Shown: piece after piece, positions 11,258-23,396 of the stretch
Position numbering within the stretch: position 1 is the stretch's first letter
Layout: every line of letters starts with the position of its first letter
DNA from: Prillingera fragicola
Lineage: Eukaryota; Basidiomycota; Tremellomycetes; Trichosporonales; Trichosporonaceae
Assembly: GCA_002335605.1 (NCBI GenBank)
Contig: BEDY01000005.1
Location: forward strand, 992,001 to 1,056,000
DNA length: 64,000 bases
Reading direction: 5' to 3'
Translations under genes and position numbers: made by a program
Notes under the pieces: model-generated
Told to the model about the DNA's origin: nothing
The model's database searches: none
Seen by the model: only the letters and a program-made list of their open reading frames with translations

Positions 11258-14084
11258 CTAAACCACACCATCCCACCCCCAGACCCTCCGTCCAGCAAGG
11301 TGTCCACACCCAGGCCGATGCATCTTGTCCATGCCACCGCGCCCATCCTGCCTCTCTCCCTCGGCACCACGACGCAGCGGCCCCTCGCAGTCCGGGACCG
11401 TACACAGCACACAGGGCGGGGCGACCGCGTGCGAGTGCGTGTACAGCTCGGCATCGGCAATGGCGTCCTTGTATGCGAGCAGGTAGTCGCGCGGCGTAAC
11501 GGGCTCGACCTCGACGAGCCCCACGGTGGGGTCGTTCGGGTCAAACTCGGGCAGAGGCTCGTCCGAGGTCGCAAAGCGGTAAAGGCGCACATCGAGCGGG
11601 ACCCTCGGCTTGGAGGCCGGCGCTTTGCCCTTTGCTCCCTTGCCGCCCTTGGGCGCGGCACCGTTGGTCCCATGGCGGGACTGCCACTCGCGCCATTCCT
11701 CAGCCTTGCGCAGCGCGCGCTCATACTTGTCGGCAACGTTGACGGCCCAGCCGTGCAGTTTGGCAAGCCCATCGCGCCAGCCGGCGTGGAACTCGTCCTC
11801 CCACTCGCGCGGGTTGAAGCGGTTGAGCAGTGGGGCTTCGCCGCCAATGCTGATGCTCTTAAGCGAGGGCAGCGGCGGGAGGACAAAGTACAGCCTCTCC
11901 TGCGGGGGCAGGTCTGCGGTAGCCACCGTCGAGGTGCTAGAGTTGGCGCGGCCGCGGCGGGGACGGTCACGCAGCATGAACGTCGAGTGGCCGGCACTGC
12001 GGTGTCCGCGGCGGGAACGCGCCAGCGCAATCTGGCGCTGCATCTCCTCGCGCATGGCCTCCTCGGCACGCAGGGCGTCGCGGACCGCACGCGTATCCTC
12101 GTCCTCGTCGCTGTCGCTCCTCTCCGCGGCCTGAGCACGGCGGCGCGCGGCATCAGACTCGGCAACGCGCGTCCGCTGCACCGTGTCCCAGACTGAAATC
12201 TGCCTCTCGCGCTCCTTTCCGCGGGCCAGGCCGGCCGAGACAATCATGGCGCCAAGCTCCTTGCACAGCTCGGTGCCGCGCTCGCGCGCCGCAAAGCCAA
12301 ACAGGTTGACGCGGTCCAGGACGAGATGCTCAAGGCGGCCGTAAGTCCTCAGCAGGGTCGCCAGAACCGCATCCAGGCGCAGGTTGGTCGTGCTGAGGTC
12401 CAGATACTTGAGCGAGGGGAACAGCAGCGTCCCCGGGGGCGCCGACACGAGGACATAGGCGATCTCGCGCTGGGGCACACGCAGGCGCAGGTGCGTCAGG
12501 TGCTTGGCTACAGGCGACGCAGCGAAGCGCGCGAGACACTTGATGTCGAAGAAGACAATAGGCTGCGCAAAGGTCTTGGGCTTGACGCCCATGAGACGCT
12601 CAGAGAGGTAGGGGATGGGGCCGTGGCCAGTGTACCCCTTGGGAAGGTAGGGCTCGATTGGCTCCTCGTCGATCGAGGTGGGCGGGGTAGAGTCGTCGGA
12701 CACGCCACCGCCCTCGGTGTCGGACGTGGATGCGCTGGCTGCAGCCGAACCCTCACCGGACGCGACGTTGGTGATACGCAGGTCGGAGATGGAGTTGGCC
12801 AGCGAGGACCTCTCCGAGTGCGCGGCCGATTGCGCACGCGTCGGCGGCGCAGTGTTGCGCGGTGGGAGGTCCTGCACGATTGACAACTGGGTGAACGCAG
12901 GCGTCTCTGGCCAGGAGCGGTAGAGCGTCTCAATGGCGGTGTCAAAGTATGAACCTTCACTGTCAGCACCTGACTCGGGTCTGGGAACGGGTTACTCACC
13001 TTTGAGAAACTGGTAGTAGGTCGCCTGCTCGACATAGGGCCTGAAACGAATCTCCATGCGCTCAAGGCCATCGCGAGGCTCCTCGAACATCTCCTGCAAG
13101 TGCTCTGGGGCAAAGTTGGTGCCAACATTGAGCATTAGCGTGTTGAGCGATGGCAGGCACCGGAGGACGTTGTTGAGAATGTCGACGTCGCCGCGCCATG
13201 ATTCCTGCAAGCGTTAGCGAGCGCACCAGTTGTGTCGGTCAGGACAGGTCCGAAGGAGAGCCGGCGTTGTGTGGTATGTTTGAGCGTGGTGCGACGACTC
13301 ATCTGCCGAGGGCGGGACCTGCGCTGGTGCAGCACATGACCGACAACAAGCACTCAGCCCCGCACTGCACGCCATCGACCACACCGCACGGGTGGCGGCC
13401 TTGTCGGACGCAGCACAGAGCTTGTGCGACAGTCATGTGCCGTGCTCACACCGCGACGCGTGCATGCCCACTGTACCACTGTGGCACTGGGCAGCAGTCC
13501 ACCTCGCGTACCACGCCGCCCAAACCCAATCCCTCTCGTTCCCTCGCCACGCGCACACTCACCTGGCTAAACGTCCTCACATACCGCGTGCCCCCGTTCC
13601 GCCGCCTGTCCTCGGCCATGAGCCTCCTCCACAGGGGCATAAACTTGCGCCCGTCGCGCACGACCAGGTGTGTCCACACATGCGCCGGGTTGACGGCCGA
13701 GTGCGGCAGCACGCGCGCAAGCGAGAGTGCGGTGCGCTGGCGGTGGGCGGGGGGTACGTGTGCGAGAATGAGGTCGAGGATCTCGGGCGGGAGCGTCGCG
13801 AGCCCTGCTGTGGGTGCTGGGGCGGGTGTGGTGGCCGTGCTGGCTGCTGCGGCGTTGGCTGCTGCTCGGCGTGCGAGTGCGCGTGTGGCTGCGCGTGCGT
13901 AGGCGCCTAGATCTGGGTCAAAAGGGTCCTCAAAGGGGGTTGCTGGGCGGGTGGACGTGGGGGTGTCGAGGGGAGTGTCTGTTGTGGAGGGGGCTGGGGT
14001 GATGTCTGCCGATGTTAGGATGGAGGGAATGTAGGTTGGCCGTGCGAGGGTTGGGATGGGACCCCCGCGGCCTTGAGCGTTCAT
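11258..14084 (-). CDS. F-box-like / LRR-like protein
   Basis: Three exons: 14084-13563, 13204-13000 and 12954-11258. Introns are 358 and 45 nt with consistent phases, giving 807 aa. An Ala/Thr-rich disordered N-terminus precedes an F-box-like motif (TLPPEILDLILAHVP, about residues 97-111). The following segments contain short leucine-rich repeats (LPSLNTLMLNVG, FPSLKYLDLSTTNLRL, LEHLVLDRVNLFG), typical of fungal F-box proteins that present substrates to SCF ubiquitin ligases. A charged Arg/Glu coiled-coil-like stretch and a Lys/Gly-rich linker follow. The C-terminus has Cys/His residues (PCVLCTVPDC, HRPGCGH) that could bind a metal. The long first intron could hide another exon. The substrate is unknown. 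Confidence 0.7.
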
Positions 14085-14521
14085 CTTTGTGAGGGTGTGG
14101 GGAGAAGGAGGGAGTGGGAGAGAGTGAGAAGAGGAGCAACGCGTCGAGAACAGTCGATGGTGGAGGGTAAATCCTTCCAGGGTGGGATCGGTCGAGTCCG
14201 ATTTGCCACCGCCCCATAACAATGGGATCACGTGATATACCACTGAATCTCTGCTGCATGTTATTGCTGCTCGTATGCATGTACCGTTGACAACAAGAGA
14301 GCAAGCAGTGCATGATCTATAGACTACAACGTGTGTATCTCTCTGGTTTTCTTCTTAGACTCTTGGAACGTTTACACTCACAGCAGGACAAGTCGCGTCG
14401 CCCTCGTGATTTCACCTCACTTACGACAACAGCAAGTCACGCGAGCGTCTCTGCGCCGCACTGTTGCCTCTCACGCGAGCTCATACTGACCGCCTCCTGC
14501 TGTGAGCACTGACATGCTGGC
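14085..14521. other. Intergenic between F-box-like gene and hydrolase
   Basis: A 437-nt gap between the F-box-like start and the stop of the hydrolase encoded further right on the same strand. I see no gene in it. Confidence 0.45.
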
Positions 14522-16000
14522 TTACACCACCGCGACCTCCGAAGACCCCACGGGGTCGCCCACCTTGCCCACGACCGCACGCACCCCGGCCATCCAGCGA
14601 TCGTACTCGAGCTGACGCCACGGCAAGAGCGGACCGCAGTGCAGGCCGTTTTCCTCGGCGTAAAAGTCGACAGCGACGCCGTCACGCGTCATACCCTTGA
14701 CGAGGGCGTTGATCTCGTCCCACAGCGCCTCACCCGTGCCGGCTGCGATGAACACGGGCGTGGAGGCGAGGTAGGCCCAGTATCCCGCTGCGGCGCGGGA
14801 AGGGGAGAAGAGGACAGCCTGCAGCGCGCCGGCCGGGTAGTGCCGCGCGATTGCGTGGGCGGCAGCGAGGCTGGCGGAGCGGGAGAGGTAGTCGAGCTTG
14901 GTGTGCCAGCTCGGCGAGGTCGTGGTGTGGTCTGCCCGCGGGGAGGAGAGGGCGAGCCCGCCTGGGGTGAGGGTTGTGTGGCCCAGCGTCGCTGGGTCGA
15001 GCGAGGCGAGGTGGTTGGACAGGGTCAGGGCTAGGTGGCCGCCGACGCTGGCGCCGACGAGGACAATGTTGGAGGGTTTGAAGCCGAGCGAGCTCGTCGC
15101 GTAGTGCCACGCTGAGAGTGCGTCGAGGAGCGGCGCAGGAAAGGCGTCTTGCGCGGACAACGCAGCTAGGCGGTATGACACGCCTGCCGTCAGATCTTAC
15201 ATCACTGAAAACGCACCAAGCATCCGCACATTGGCATCACGAGCAACCCTCACAGGCCACTCTGACGCCAACACATCCCCCCGCGTATATCCCCTGCCAG
15301 CATCAGCATCAACTCGCTACAGCGTCGCCGAACCGCACCCGCCATGGAACCAGAGCAGAAGCCTCTCCCCGTCCGCAGCACGCTGGACGCCCTTCTTCTC
15401 CTCGTCCAGCCCAATCACGATCCCAGGCCGCAGCACGGGGGTCATCCCGTGCGGCCTGGCGATGCCGCGGAGCACCTCCTCTGGCGCCGGGGGGATGTCT
15501 ACCGCGTCAATCCTGAGGCCCGCCTCTGTCGCGGTCTTAGTTGCTCGAGCAGGGATGTGCGCCGCCACGGCGCCCGCGGACCACGGCGCGTTGCCCAGCA
15601 GGTGCCGCGCGTACCGGCTCATGAGAAAGGTGCGGATGCCAACGGGAGGGAGGGTGTTGGTCGCGCGCCCGTAGGCGTACTGCGCGAGATGGAAGTCGAG
15701 CATGGGCAGCGCCGCGAGGGCGACGGCGGCTGTGCCGAGCGTGGCTAGGGGTGGCGAGTAGGCAGTGGGGATGTTTGGGTCGGGGGAGGGGCGGAGCGGG
15801 AGGTCGGCTGGGGAGCTGTGGCGGCGGACCGGGGCTGCGACCGGCTGCGACTGTGGCTGGGCTCTGAAGGGGTAGATTGTGTGTGGACAGAGGTCTAGAG
15901 GTGAGGGAGGCGGGTGGGGGCTGCCCTCTAAAGTTGGGCGCGGTGTGGGAGTGGTGGACTCGGGGTTGGGGATGTCGATGGGGTCTGAGTGGGAAGACAT
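14522..16000 (-). CDS. Alpha/beta hydrolase fold-3 family protein (copy 1)
   Basis: Three exons: 16000-15339, 15293-15217 (77 nt) and 15183-14522. Introns are 45 and 33 nt and phases agree, giving 466 aa. The first intron splits the oxyanion-hole motif: exon 1 ends in WFHGG and exon 2 restores HGGGYT. The nucleophile elbow is GASVGG in exon 3, as in hormone-sensitive-lipase/arylacetamide-deacetylase-type esterases. The usual acid-histidine pair appears as a GEALWDE segment and an LHCGP segment. A hydrophobic segment precedes the domain (GTAAVALAALPML, about residue 90), suggesting membrane anchoring. The substrate is unknown. The gene is a tandem paralogue of the next one, with the same intron phases and an exon 2 of identical size. 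Confidence 0.8.
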
Positions 16001-16509
16001 TGTGACTACAGTTGTGATAAAGGTGTGATAAAGGTGTGTCTCTGAGAGCTGTAGAACAGAACGAGCTGTTGCGTATGACCTATCGAAGCCTGCATGTCGA
16101 TTTTATACCTCGAGCAACCCATCGTTTGCCACCCATTCGCCACCCATTCGCCACACTCGCCACCCAGAATACAACATCACGACTCGACAACCACAAAGCT
16201 TGCGCAGCATCCTCCACCTCGTCACGATCAGCACCCACCCCAACGCTCTGCAGATACACTCCAAGAGCCACATCCACAACGGCCCACGCCGCGCCACACC
16301 ACCCCGGGCGGGTGACAGCCTCACCCGGCCGGGCGGGGCCGGGGGCCGGTGGAGGCGGGTCGGTGCCTGTGATTCAGTGTCTGCGGCGGCCGTGGAAGCG
16401 ACCGCTGCCGTCATGAGCGGGCATGCGGCGAGCGCAGCGAGGTCTGGTCGATGCTTGAGCTCATTGCTAGACGTGTTGAGGCTAGGAGGCAAAAATAGAT
16501 ACATCACGA
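16001..16509. other. Intergenic between tandem hydrolases
   Basis: A 509-nt gap separating the two hydrolase genes. It contains a short tandem repeat at 16129-16164 and a TTTTATACC sequence near 16100. No gene seen. Confidence 0.5.
16129..16164. repeat. Short tandem repeat (CACCCATTCGC-like)
   Basis: About three head-to-tail copies of an 11-nt CACCCATTCGC-like unit, the last degenerate. It lies in the upstream region of the first hydrolase copy. Confidence 0.7.
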
Positions 16510-17937
16510 CTAGGTCCCCCCCTTGCGCATCTGTGCCAGGACCCTGTTCGTGCCCGCTGCGTGCGCCTTGTAGCTCTCGCTGAACATTGCAATGGGCAAG
16601 ACGGGAGCGACGTGCACGCCGCCAGCTGGGTCGGCGCAGACGTCCACACTGACGCCGTCCCTGTGCATGCCACTGATGAGGGCTTCGATTTCGTCCTTGA
16701 ACGCCTCGTTGACGCCATAGTTGACAAACACTGGGCAGCGGGTGAAGGCTGCCCAGTTCCAGAACCCGCTTGGTGCGAACGCGGGGGAGAAGAAGGGATG
16801 GGCAAGGGAGCGGGGGTGGTAGTGCCTGCCTGCTGAGGCTGCGTCGCGTTCCAGCCACGATTTGGAGAGGTAGTCTACCGGTCCTGATATCGAGGGAAAG
16901 GACATGGTGAGGTCGACCCAGGGGGAGCAGAGGGAGAGACCGCCTGGTGTGAGAATGCGCGTGGGGGTGGATAGGTTGGCGAGGTGGTTGGCGAGGGACA
17001 GGGCGAGGTTGCCACCGGCGCTGTAGCCTGCGAGGAGGACACAGTGCGGCGGAAAGCCGAGGGTGGCCGTCGCATAGTGCCAGGCGGCGAGGGCGTCGAG
17101 GAGCGGAGCCGGAAAGGCGGTCGAGTTTGTCAGGCATTTGCGATACTGCACCGCTGGAACGTCAGCGCTGACGCAGGAGCGGCTCACCAATCATGCGGAC
17201 ACCGGTATCCCTCACGATCTTTAACGGAAAGTCAACAACAAGAGGATGTCCACCGACATATCCCCTGCGCACGTCAGCCACGCCTCACGGGTAACCCACC
17301 CTCCGTGCATCCAGATAACAATCTTCTCGCCCTTGTTAGCCCTCGCCGCGGCCCTCCCGGCCTCTGGCCTCAGCTTGCTCCCCGGCCCAGCGACAGGCGA
17401 TATGATAAACGCCGGGCGCGAGACGGCCGTGACGCCACGCCAGACATTCTCCGCGCTGAGCGCCTCCGTGCCCTCTGGGCCGGCCGCGCCCGCAGCGCCG
17501 TCGACGGGGATCGGCAGGCCGCGCATCAGCGCCTCTGGCGCGATGGGGATATCCCTTATCGTCTCGATGTGGACGGCGTAGGCGTCGCATTTCTTGCTGA
17601 CGCGCGAGGGAATGTGTCGCTGTGCCTGCTCGTCTTCGGGGGCGCGCAGCACTGATGAAAAGTCTAGTACCATTCGCACATAGCGGGAGAGGACAAAGGT
17701 TCTGAAGCCGACGTTGGGTGGGAGCGGGGAGATAAAGTAGATGGCACAAAACGCTGGGAGGAGAGGGAGCGCGGCGATGACTGCTACGAGTGTGCAGAGT
17801 TTGAAGAGCAGGTCGGACGAGGGGGGGACGTCGGTTGATGGGCTTGGGCGGAGGCGGAGCGTGCTGTAGATGTCTGGTGGGGTGAAGAAGGGCTGCGGGG
17901 TTGAGGGCTTCTTTTTGCTGCCCTTGGGTGGTGGCAT
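16510..17937 (-). CDS. Alpha/beta hydrolase fold-3 family protein (copy 2)
   Basis: Three exons: 17937-17300, 17264-17188 (77 nt) and 17153-16510. Introns are 35 and 34 nt, giving 452 aa. The gene structure mirrors copy 1: intron 1 splits the codon for the third glycine of HGGG in phase 2, exon 2 is exactly 77 nt, and intron 2 is in phase 1. Exon 2 reads GYVGGHPLVVDFPLKIVRD. The nucleophile motif is GYSAGG, and the acid-His region is GVNEAFKDE and GVHVAP. An N-terminal hydrophobic segment (LVAVIAALPLLPAFCAIYFI, about residues 50-70) suggests a membrane anchor. The start was set at the MPPPKGSKKK methionine because the longer frame upstream looks non-coding. This is an esterase/lipase-type enzyme of unknown substrate. 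Confidence 0.8.
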
Positions 17938-19758
17938 CGTGCTTGCGTCTGTAGGTGGAGAGGGTGGATGCGTAGTGCGACTAAGAAGATGATGTGACGA
18001 GAGGATACTTTGGCGGGGGCACGAATGGCTCGGTGACAATAGCCGGCCCCGGTCGCCGGCTATCACTGTAAGTACTCTTCTCGTCAGCCCATGTGTGGCC
18101 TTCTGCTGGGGAAGAAGCTTGATCATAGCCGCTGAATGCTTGTATGTTCAGTCCTCGAGCCCTGGCTGTGGTCGATGCATTGACTGTACTGGTGCTAGCA
18201 GTCGCACTGGCTGTTGCTGAACACTGCTGCCTGCCTCCATGTCAAGCCTGCAACGCTTCGCTGACGGCTGACAGTCGTGTGGGAGATGCGGCATCTGATA
18301 TAGTCTCTTGCGATCTGGCGCGCCAATTGGGCGACACTGGCCTGCTGGGTGAATCCAAAGCTGGCTGAGCTGCCTGAGCTGGGTAAGTGAGAAGCATAGC
18401 CCACGCTTCCCAGTGAAGCCACATAGGCGCCACAAAGGGCTTCACATGCCATATCTCGCAGCCAAGTGTGTATCGTACCAATGGCATGCATGAGAAGTGT
18501 GTATGCCGCATGCATGTCACCCAGTACACTGTGAGTGTGCTAGAGTGCCCATGGATGAGGAACAGGGGTGCATAGTAGGGTGCATAGGGTTAAATTTGAG
18601 TAATACTTGTGTGAATCTGATTACATTGATTAACAAGTGGTGTGTTGACTTCTGATCGGTGCAACAGTGTGCTCTCCCATTCCCACCCAGTCACAGCTCA
18701 CAGCTCACCTCTGCTCCTGCTAACCACTACTGCAGTAGCGTCCCCAGTACGCCATTCAATCAAGTCAGCAAAGCTAGCAGAGCCCACTACATCTCGAACC
18801 AGTCATCGGCATGTCCTCGGCATCTGCAACAACGCACTAGCAATCAATCAACACCATGCGATCACATTCCTGTCGCGAGCACATGTATCTGCACTGGAAT
18901 CTATAAATCCCGCAGACCAGCGCGCAGCGAGAGAGCAAGACGCAGACGCCAAGAGACGCAGATACCAAGAGCCGCACATGGTTCCAGCGCCAAACCACGC
19001 CTAAACGCGTCCCCCAACTGCCCACTTCAGCCGGCTTTGAGTATCTCCTCGTGCCCAGTCTATCTATCAGGCTACACACAGATCACACGTACACAGACCA
19101 GCTCAGCCACTGACGTCGACAACACGGTCAGCCGCAGAGACCTCGCCTCGCCCCCTGGGCTGTCGGTGAGGAGAAATCGCGCATGGGCATTCTAGTGTAC
19201 AATCTACGCCACACCCCCAGAACCCAGAGCCCATACCTACATGCAGTCCATGCGCTGCCTCTGCGCCTCTGCACTGTCCATGCTCTGCACATGCACTGCA
19301 CATGCTCCATCTGCACGCTGCATCTGGAGGAAGCACAGGAGACCACGAGGCAGCACCGCAAAGTATCCATTACGTCATACCCAACTTCTGACCGAGTTTG
19401 CACAGATTCCGAGATTCCGACGCCGAGATTGCCTGCATCGCTAGTACTGCTGCTAGGATGGTCGATGAGATGCAATCTGGAGACGTTACTAGGCAGCAGG
19501 GGGAAGGGGTGATCGAATCTGGTGCTCTGCTCCTGCCGTGCCGGAACCCCTGCCCTCGCCACTCCCGTCACCCGTCAGTGTCACCCGTCAGTGTCAGTGT
19601 CAGAATCGTAGAATGCTTGGCTGGGTCGTAATCGTAGAATGCATGCATGAGACCAAATGATGAGATGAGGGCCGCCGAAACGACCATGCTAGTGTGGGTG
19701 GATGAGGTTGGCTCGCGGCCTAGGTGCCGACGAACGCGGTCTAAGCAAAAGCTAGGTG
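17938..19758. other. Intergenic region, no supported gene
   Basis: About 1.8 kb of mixed composition. Short plus-strand frames (for example 18659-19195) are Ser/Pro/Thr-rich and show no conserved motif or coherent splice phases. Several GCATGCAT palindromes occur (near 18484, 18508 and 19637). Confidence 0.5.
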
Positions 19759-20820
19759 TCACAACTCGACGTGCACGAATTTCGCAGCAGTCGGTGTTCG
19801 CAGGGGGGAGGTGTCGCTGTCGGCGGCAGCTGCTGCCTTTGGCGGGGCGGCGTAAGGGGACGACGCGGGAGAGGAGAATGACGAGGACGTCGAGGGTAAG
19901 AAATCGACGGCGCTGCCTCGCGGCGAGGCCAGCCTTGAGCACTCGCCGTCGGAGTCTGCCGACGAGATGAGCGACGGGGTGCCAATGGCGTCGCTGTCGG
20001 TCGAGCCCTCGCGGAGGCGCTCAAACACGTTCGTGGTGGTAAACGGCCTGAAGCCGGTAACAGGAAAGGGGGCGTCGACGTCGCTGTGGGCGTCGTCTTC
20101 GAGGTCGAGGTCGTCGTCGACGTCGCGGGGGGTGGACGAGCCGACGCGCGGGGTGGCGACGCCGTCGTCGTCGCAGCCAACGGACGAGAGGAGGTCGGCG
20201 AGCGTCGACGACAGCGAGCGGTAGCCCTCAAACTGGGGGTGGGCGTCGTCGCCAAGCGGGCACATGCGCGCAAACATCATGCGGCGGCGGGCAAAGCACT
20301 CGCTCCACTCGTCGCCGGCGTCGCCGTCGCACCCCTCGTCGTCCGAGTCGGCGGGCGAGGCAAACGGCGACCGCGGCTGCGGGACAGACTCGGCATAGTC
20401 CGATTCCTCCGCGTCGTCGACCTCGTCGTCCTCGTCGTCGTCGTCCTCGTCGCTGTTGTACATGGTGAGGCAGCGCGAGCCGCGCGCGGGAAGAGCACAG
20501 GCACGCTCAGCCTCGGACGGGGGCGCGAGCGGGGTACGGTCGTACTCTGTGGCAGAGTAGGTGGCAAAGTACGATGTGACGGCGCAACCGTCAATCTCGC
20601 CCTGCCAGCGCACGCACTTGCGCTTGACGAGCTGGCCGTTGAACTCGGTGTAGGCCGAGCTGGCGGCGCTGCTGTCGCTTGCGACGGAGGGGGAGCGCGA
20701 GGTGGCGAGGTACTCGGTGTCTGGCGACAGGGGGCGGCCGATGCGCGAGGGGGAGAGGCAGGGGCGCAGCTTCTTGGCCGGCTGCGGGATGGGCGAGTGG
20801 GTCAGGAGGTGGGTGGACAT
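19759..20820 (-). CDS. Acidic Ser-rich protein with possible PP1 docking motif
   Basis: A single-exon frame of 353 aa. The protein is rich in Ser, Asp and Glu, including a run SDEDDDDEDDEVDDAEESD around residue 120. Near residue 65 the sequence KRKCVRW fits the RVxF-type docking motif for protein phosphatase 1 (K-x-V-x-W). It is followed by a YSATEYDRT segment; fungal PP1-targeting proteins often have a comparable VxF...EYDR arrangement. I infer a Glc7/PP1 regulatory or targeting subunit, but no full domain is visible. Strong codon bias to G/C at third positions and the clean single frame support real coding. The upstream 500 nt is probably a 5' leader. Confidence 0.7.
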   Translation of the reverse strand: MSTHLLTHSPIPQPAKKLRPCLSPSRIGRPLSPDTEYLATSRSPSVASDSSAASSAYTEFNGQLVKRKCVRWQGEIDGCAVTSYFATYSATEYDRTPLAPPSEAERACALPARGSRCLTMYNSDEDDDDEDDEVDDAEESDYAESVPQPRSPFASPADSDDEGCDGDAGDEWSECFARRRMMFARMCPLGDDAHPQFEGYRSLSSTLADLLSSVGCDDDGVATPRVGSSTPRDVDDDLDLEDDAHSDVDAPFPVTGFRPFTTTNVFERLREGSTDSDAIGTPSLISSADSDGECSRLASPRGSAVDFLPSTSSSFSSPASSPYAAPPKAAAAADSDTSPLRTPTAAKFVHVEL

Positions 20821-21857
20821 TGTGTTGGGTGGTGGTAGAGTGGTGATTCAGAGTGGGTTGTGGGTTGTACGGGTGATGGTGGTGGTGGGTGGGTGGCCTC
20901 TTGCCCGCTGGGGGACGAGACGAGGTCGAGCAAAGCCGACTTTGCGTGTTATTCAACACGCATCTGGGGTGGGCGAGTGTGGGAGTGACTGTGGTGTGAG
21001 TGGATGTGGGCGACAGGCAGAAGAGTAGACTGACCTGTGGCTTCTGTGTGCTCTGCTCCACTGAACAAGAGTGTGGCAAGAAGCTGAAGAGAGAGTAGGA
21101 GGATGTACTGATCGCAGGCGAGGCTGGTTCAGGCACAGCAGGCTATGCGCGACTTTGCACACGAGAGAGAGAGAGGGTGGCGATCAAGCGACCATGCAGT
21201 GGGAGTGGGTGGACAGAGCAGTGGCGAGGGATGCTGCTGCGTAGCGAGGTAGAGTCGAGAGCAGATGCTGCCAGAGGACGGCTGCTGCAGTGGCGACGAG
21301 TAAAAGGCTTGGCTGGGTGACGAAAAAAGGCCTAGCTGTTACTGGGCGCGTGTTGTTGGCTGGGAGATGAAAAATATACCGCACAGTGTTGGAACAATGA
21401 AACGACGAGTGAAAAGGAGGTGGACGTGCACGGGCTGCGAAATGCTAAAGAGCACACCGAGCAAGGCTGCCTTTGAGCGATGGGGGATGGGGGAGTGGTA
21501 GGATGCTGCTGCTGCTGTAGGTGTAGCTGTAGGTGTTGTAGACGGGGGAACGGCGGCAATGGTAAAGAGGAATCCGGGTGGTTTGGTGTGGCTGTTGCTG
21601 TCCAATACGCCTTCCTCCCGAGAATCCCACCAGCCTCGGTCGGTGCGCCCCTCGTGCGCCCCTGTGCCCCCTGTGCCCTCGGTGCGCCCCTCTGCTCCGG
21701 AGGCTCCGACGACAACAGGGACACTGCGGGATCAAATCTTGTGCGGTACAAGCTACCAGCAGTGGTTATTTTCATTTTTTGTGAGCGAATTAATCTGGTT
21801 GGTCGGACAGGAGCATTCAGTCACCAGGACACAGCCAGCAGGCGGGAGGGGCAGGGA

Positions 21858-21913
21858 GCAGCAGCAGCAGCAGCAGCAGCAGCGAGTGGGCAGAGCAGCA
21901 GAGCAGCAGCACA
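21858..21913. repeat. AGC/CAG trinucleotide microsatellite
   Basis: About nine uninterrupted AGC units (21858-21883), then interrupted AGC units to about 21913. It lies in non-coding DNA. Confidence 0.85.
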
Positions 21914-22840
21914 CCTACACCGGCGGCACCAGTTTGGTCGGAGATTGGACCCAATGTCCATCTGCACTTCGCAAGCCACTCCAGTAACGAGGCCTCTGTT
22001 ATTTGGTCCCAGTCCAGTGGCCAGTTGCTCTCAAACTATTACCACCCCCGGCAGGCGGCCATCACCATAGACCGCCATGCATACTGTACTTCACCACATG
22101 CATCTCCCGTGTACCCGTATGTTCTCGCTCGTAACCAGGTCCACCTGTGCGTACAAGAGTGCAAAATGCCTCTGTCCCGCGAGACAGACACTGGTGCAAC
22201 AGATGGAGAATGTTTGCACTGCAGGGGGTAAAACAAAGCTCACACCCGCCACCCAACGCACCGTCAGTCAGGAGCACGGTACGACGCCAGCTCCAAGCCG
22301 CGGCGTCAATGTTGACACGTCAAGTCGGGACAGTGGCACATGACCCCCAGCGAGATGGATGGATGGATGTATGGAAATGTTGGGGGAGGAAGGGAAGGTC
22401 TATGCTTGGTGGGGGCGGACGCTGGTGGAGCCAAGGGGGTGCAGGCGATCTGTGTGTGTTATTTTTCCTCGATGAGGACAGACTACCCTGAACAGCGCCC
22501 CTGATCCTCGTTAAGGGTTCAAGAAGTCGTACCTCATTTTTTGGGATAATCAACATCCCCTGAGCGCCAATGACCCTGAGCGGTGTTAAACGGACCCCTT
22601 GTCCGTCCTGCCTACACAGGGACACCTCGGCCAGGGACGAGATGATACTCGCTCTGCCACCGCTCAGGCATAGCGACTCGTCCGGTCCGAACGACTCGTC
22701 TGCCCGCCGCCGGGGTGAGCAGCAATACGGACGTGCGACCGAGAAAGCTTGCGCTTGCCATCGAGGGCCCTTCATCACAGCCAGTGCAAACCAGTCGTCC
22801 CGGCCGTGGTCCTAATTCACCGACATTGTAGCTTCCCCTT

Positions 22841-22850
22841 CCTTTAAAAG
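22841..22850 (+). promoter_or_regulatory. TATA-like element upstream of cyclin leader
   Basis: CCTTTAAAAG lies directly before the C/T-rich stretch that runs to the cyclin start codon. It could be the core promoter of that gene, with a transcription start shortly downstream. The assignment rests on position and composition only. Confidence 0.3.
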
Positions 22851-23396
22851 GAATCGTTCACCCGAACACTCGCCCCCCCCACACTTTGCCGCACCACCAA
22901 CCTCTCCATCTACCAGTCTCGTCTGCTCGCCACTTTGGTCATTGCAAGCCACTGCTTCCTATCACACTTCCCGCTCGACTACCAACGTCGCCTAATTGCT
23001 CTCCGGAATTCGGTCCACTTGCCGCCATACGCATTCCCACATCCTAGCCGCCAGCCCGCAGTTGCAACCCCCACCCCACCGCACCATATTACTTAGCGTC
23101 CTCTTTATCCCGTGCGGTACCATTTCCTCGCCTCCCCCACCACCCATCCGGTAAACCCAATCCGAACACGCTCCACTACATACGAGCGTCATTACCTCGC
23201 CCGCCAACAGCTCCACTCCTCCATCCCATTCCATTCCAGCTCTATTGCGGCCTGGACCAACAACCTTTCCAACCCCTTTTCACAAACCTCTTTTGCTGGC
23301 TTTCGTGGCGTTTTACAACAGTCACACCCACTTGTGAATAGTCTTTGACTGCTTCCTTTTTTTCTCTGTGGCAACATACTACCAAGGTGAGCACAG

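Noticed and set aside
11057..12243. Frames of about 380 residues on both strands opposite the F-box-like gene
   Set aside because: Shadows of a GC-rich coding exon; no motif, and Arg/Ala/Leu-rich composition.
22500..22570. GTTAAGGGTTCAAGAAGTCG segment resembling a tRNA T-arm
   Set aside because: No matching acceptor stem, anticodon arm or Pol III terminator could be formed.
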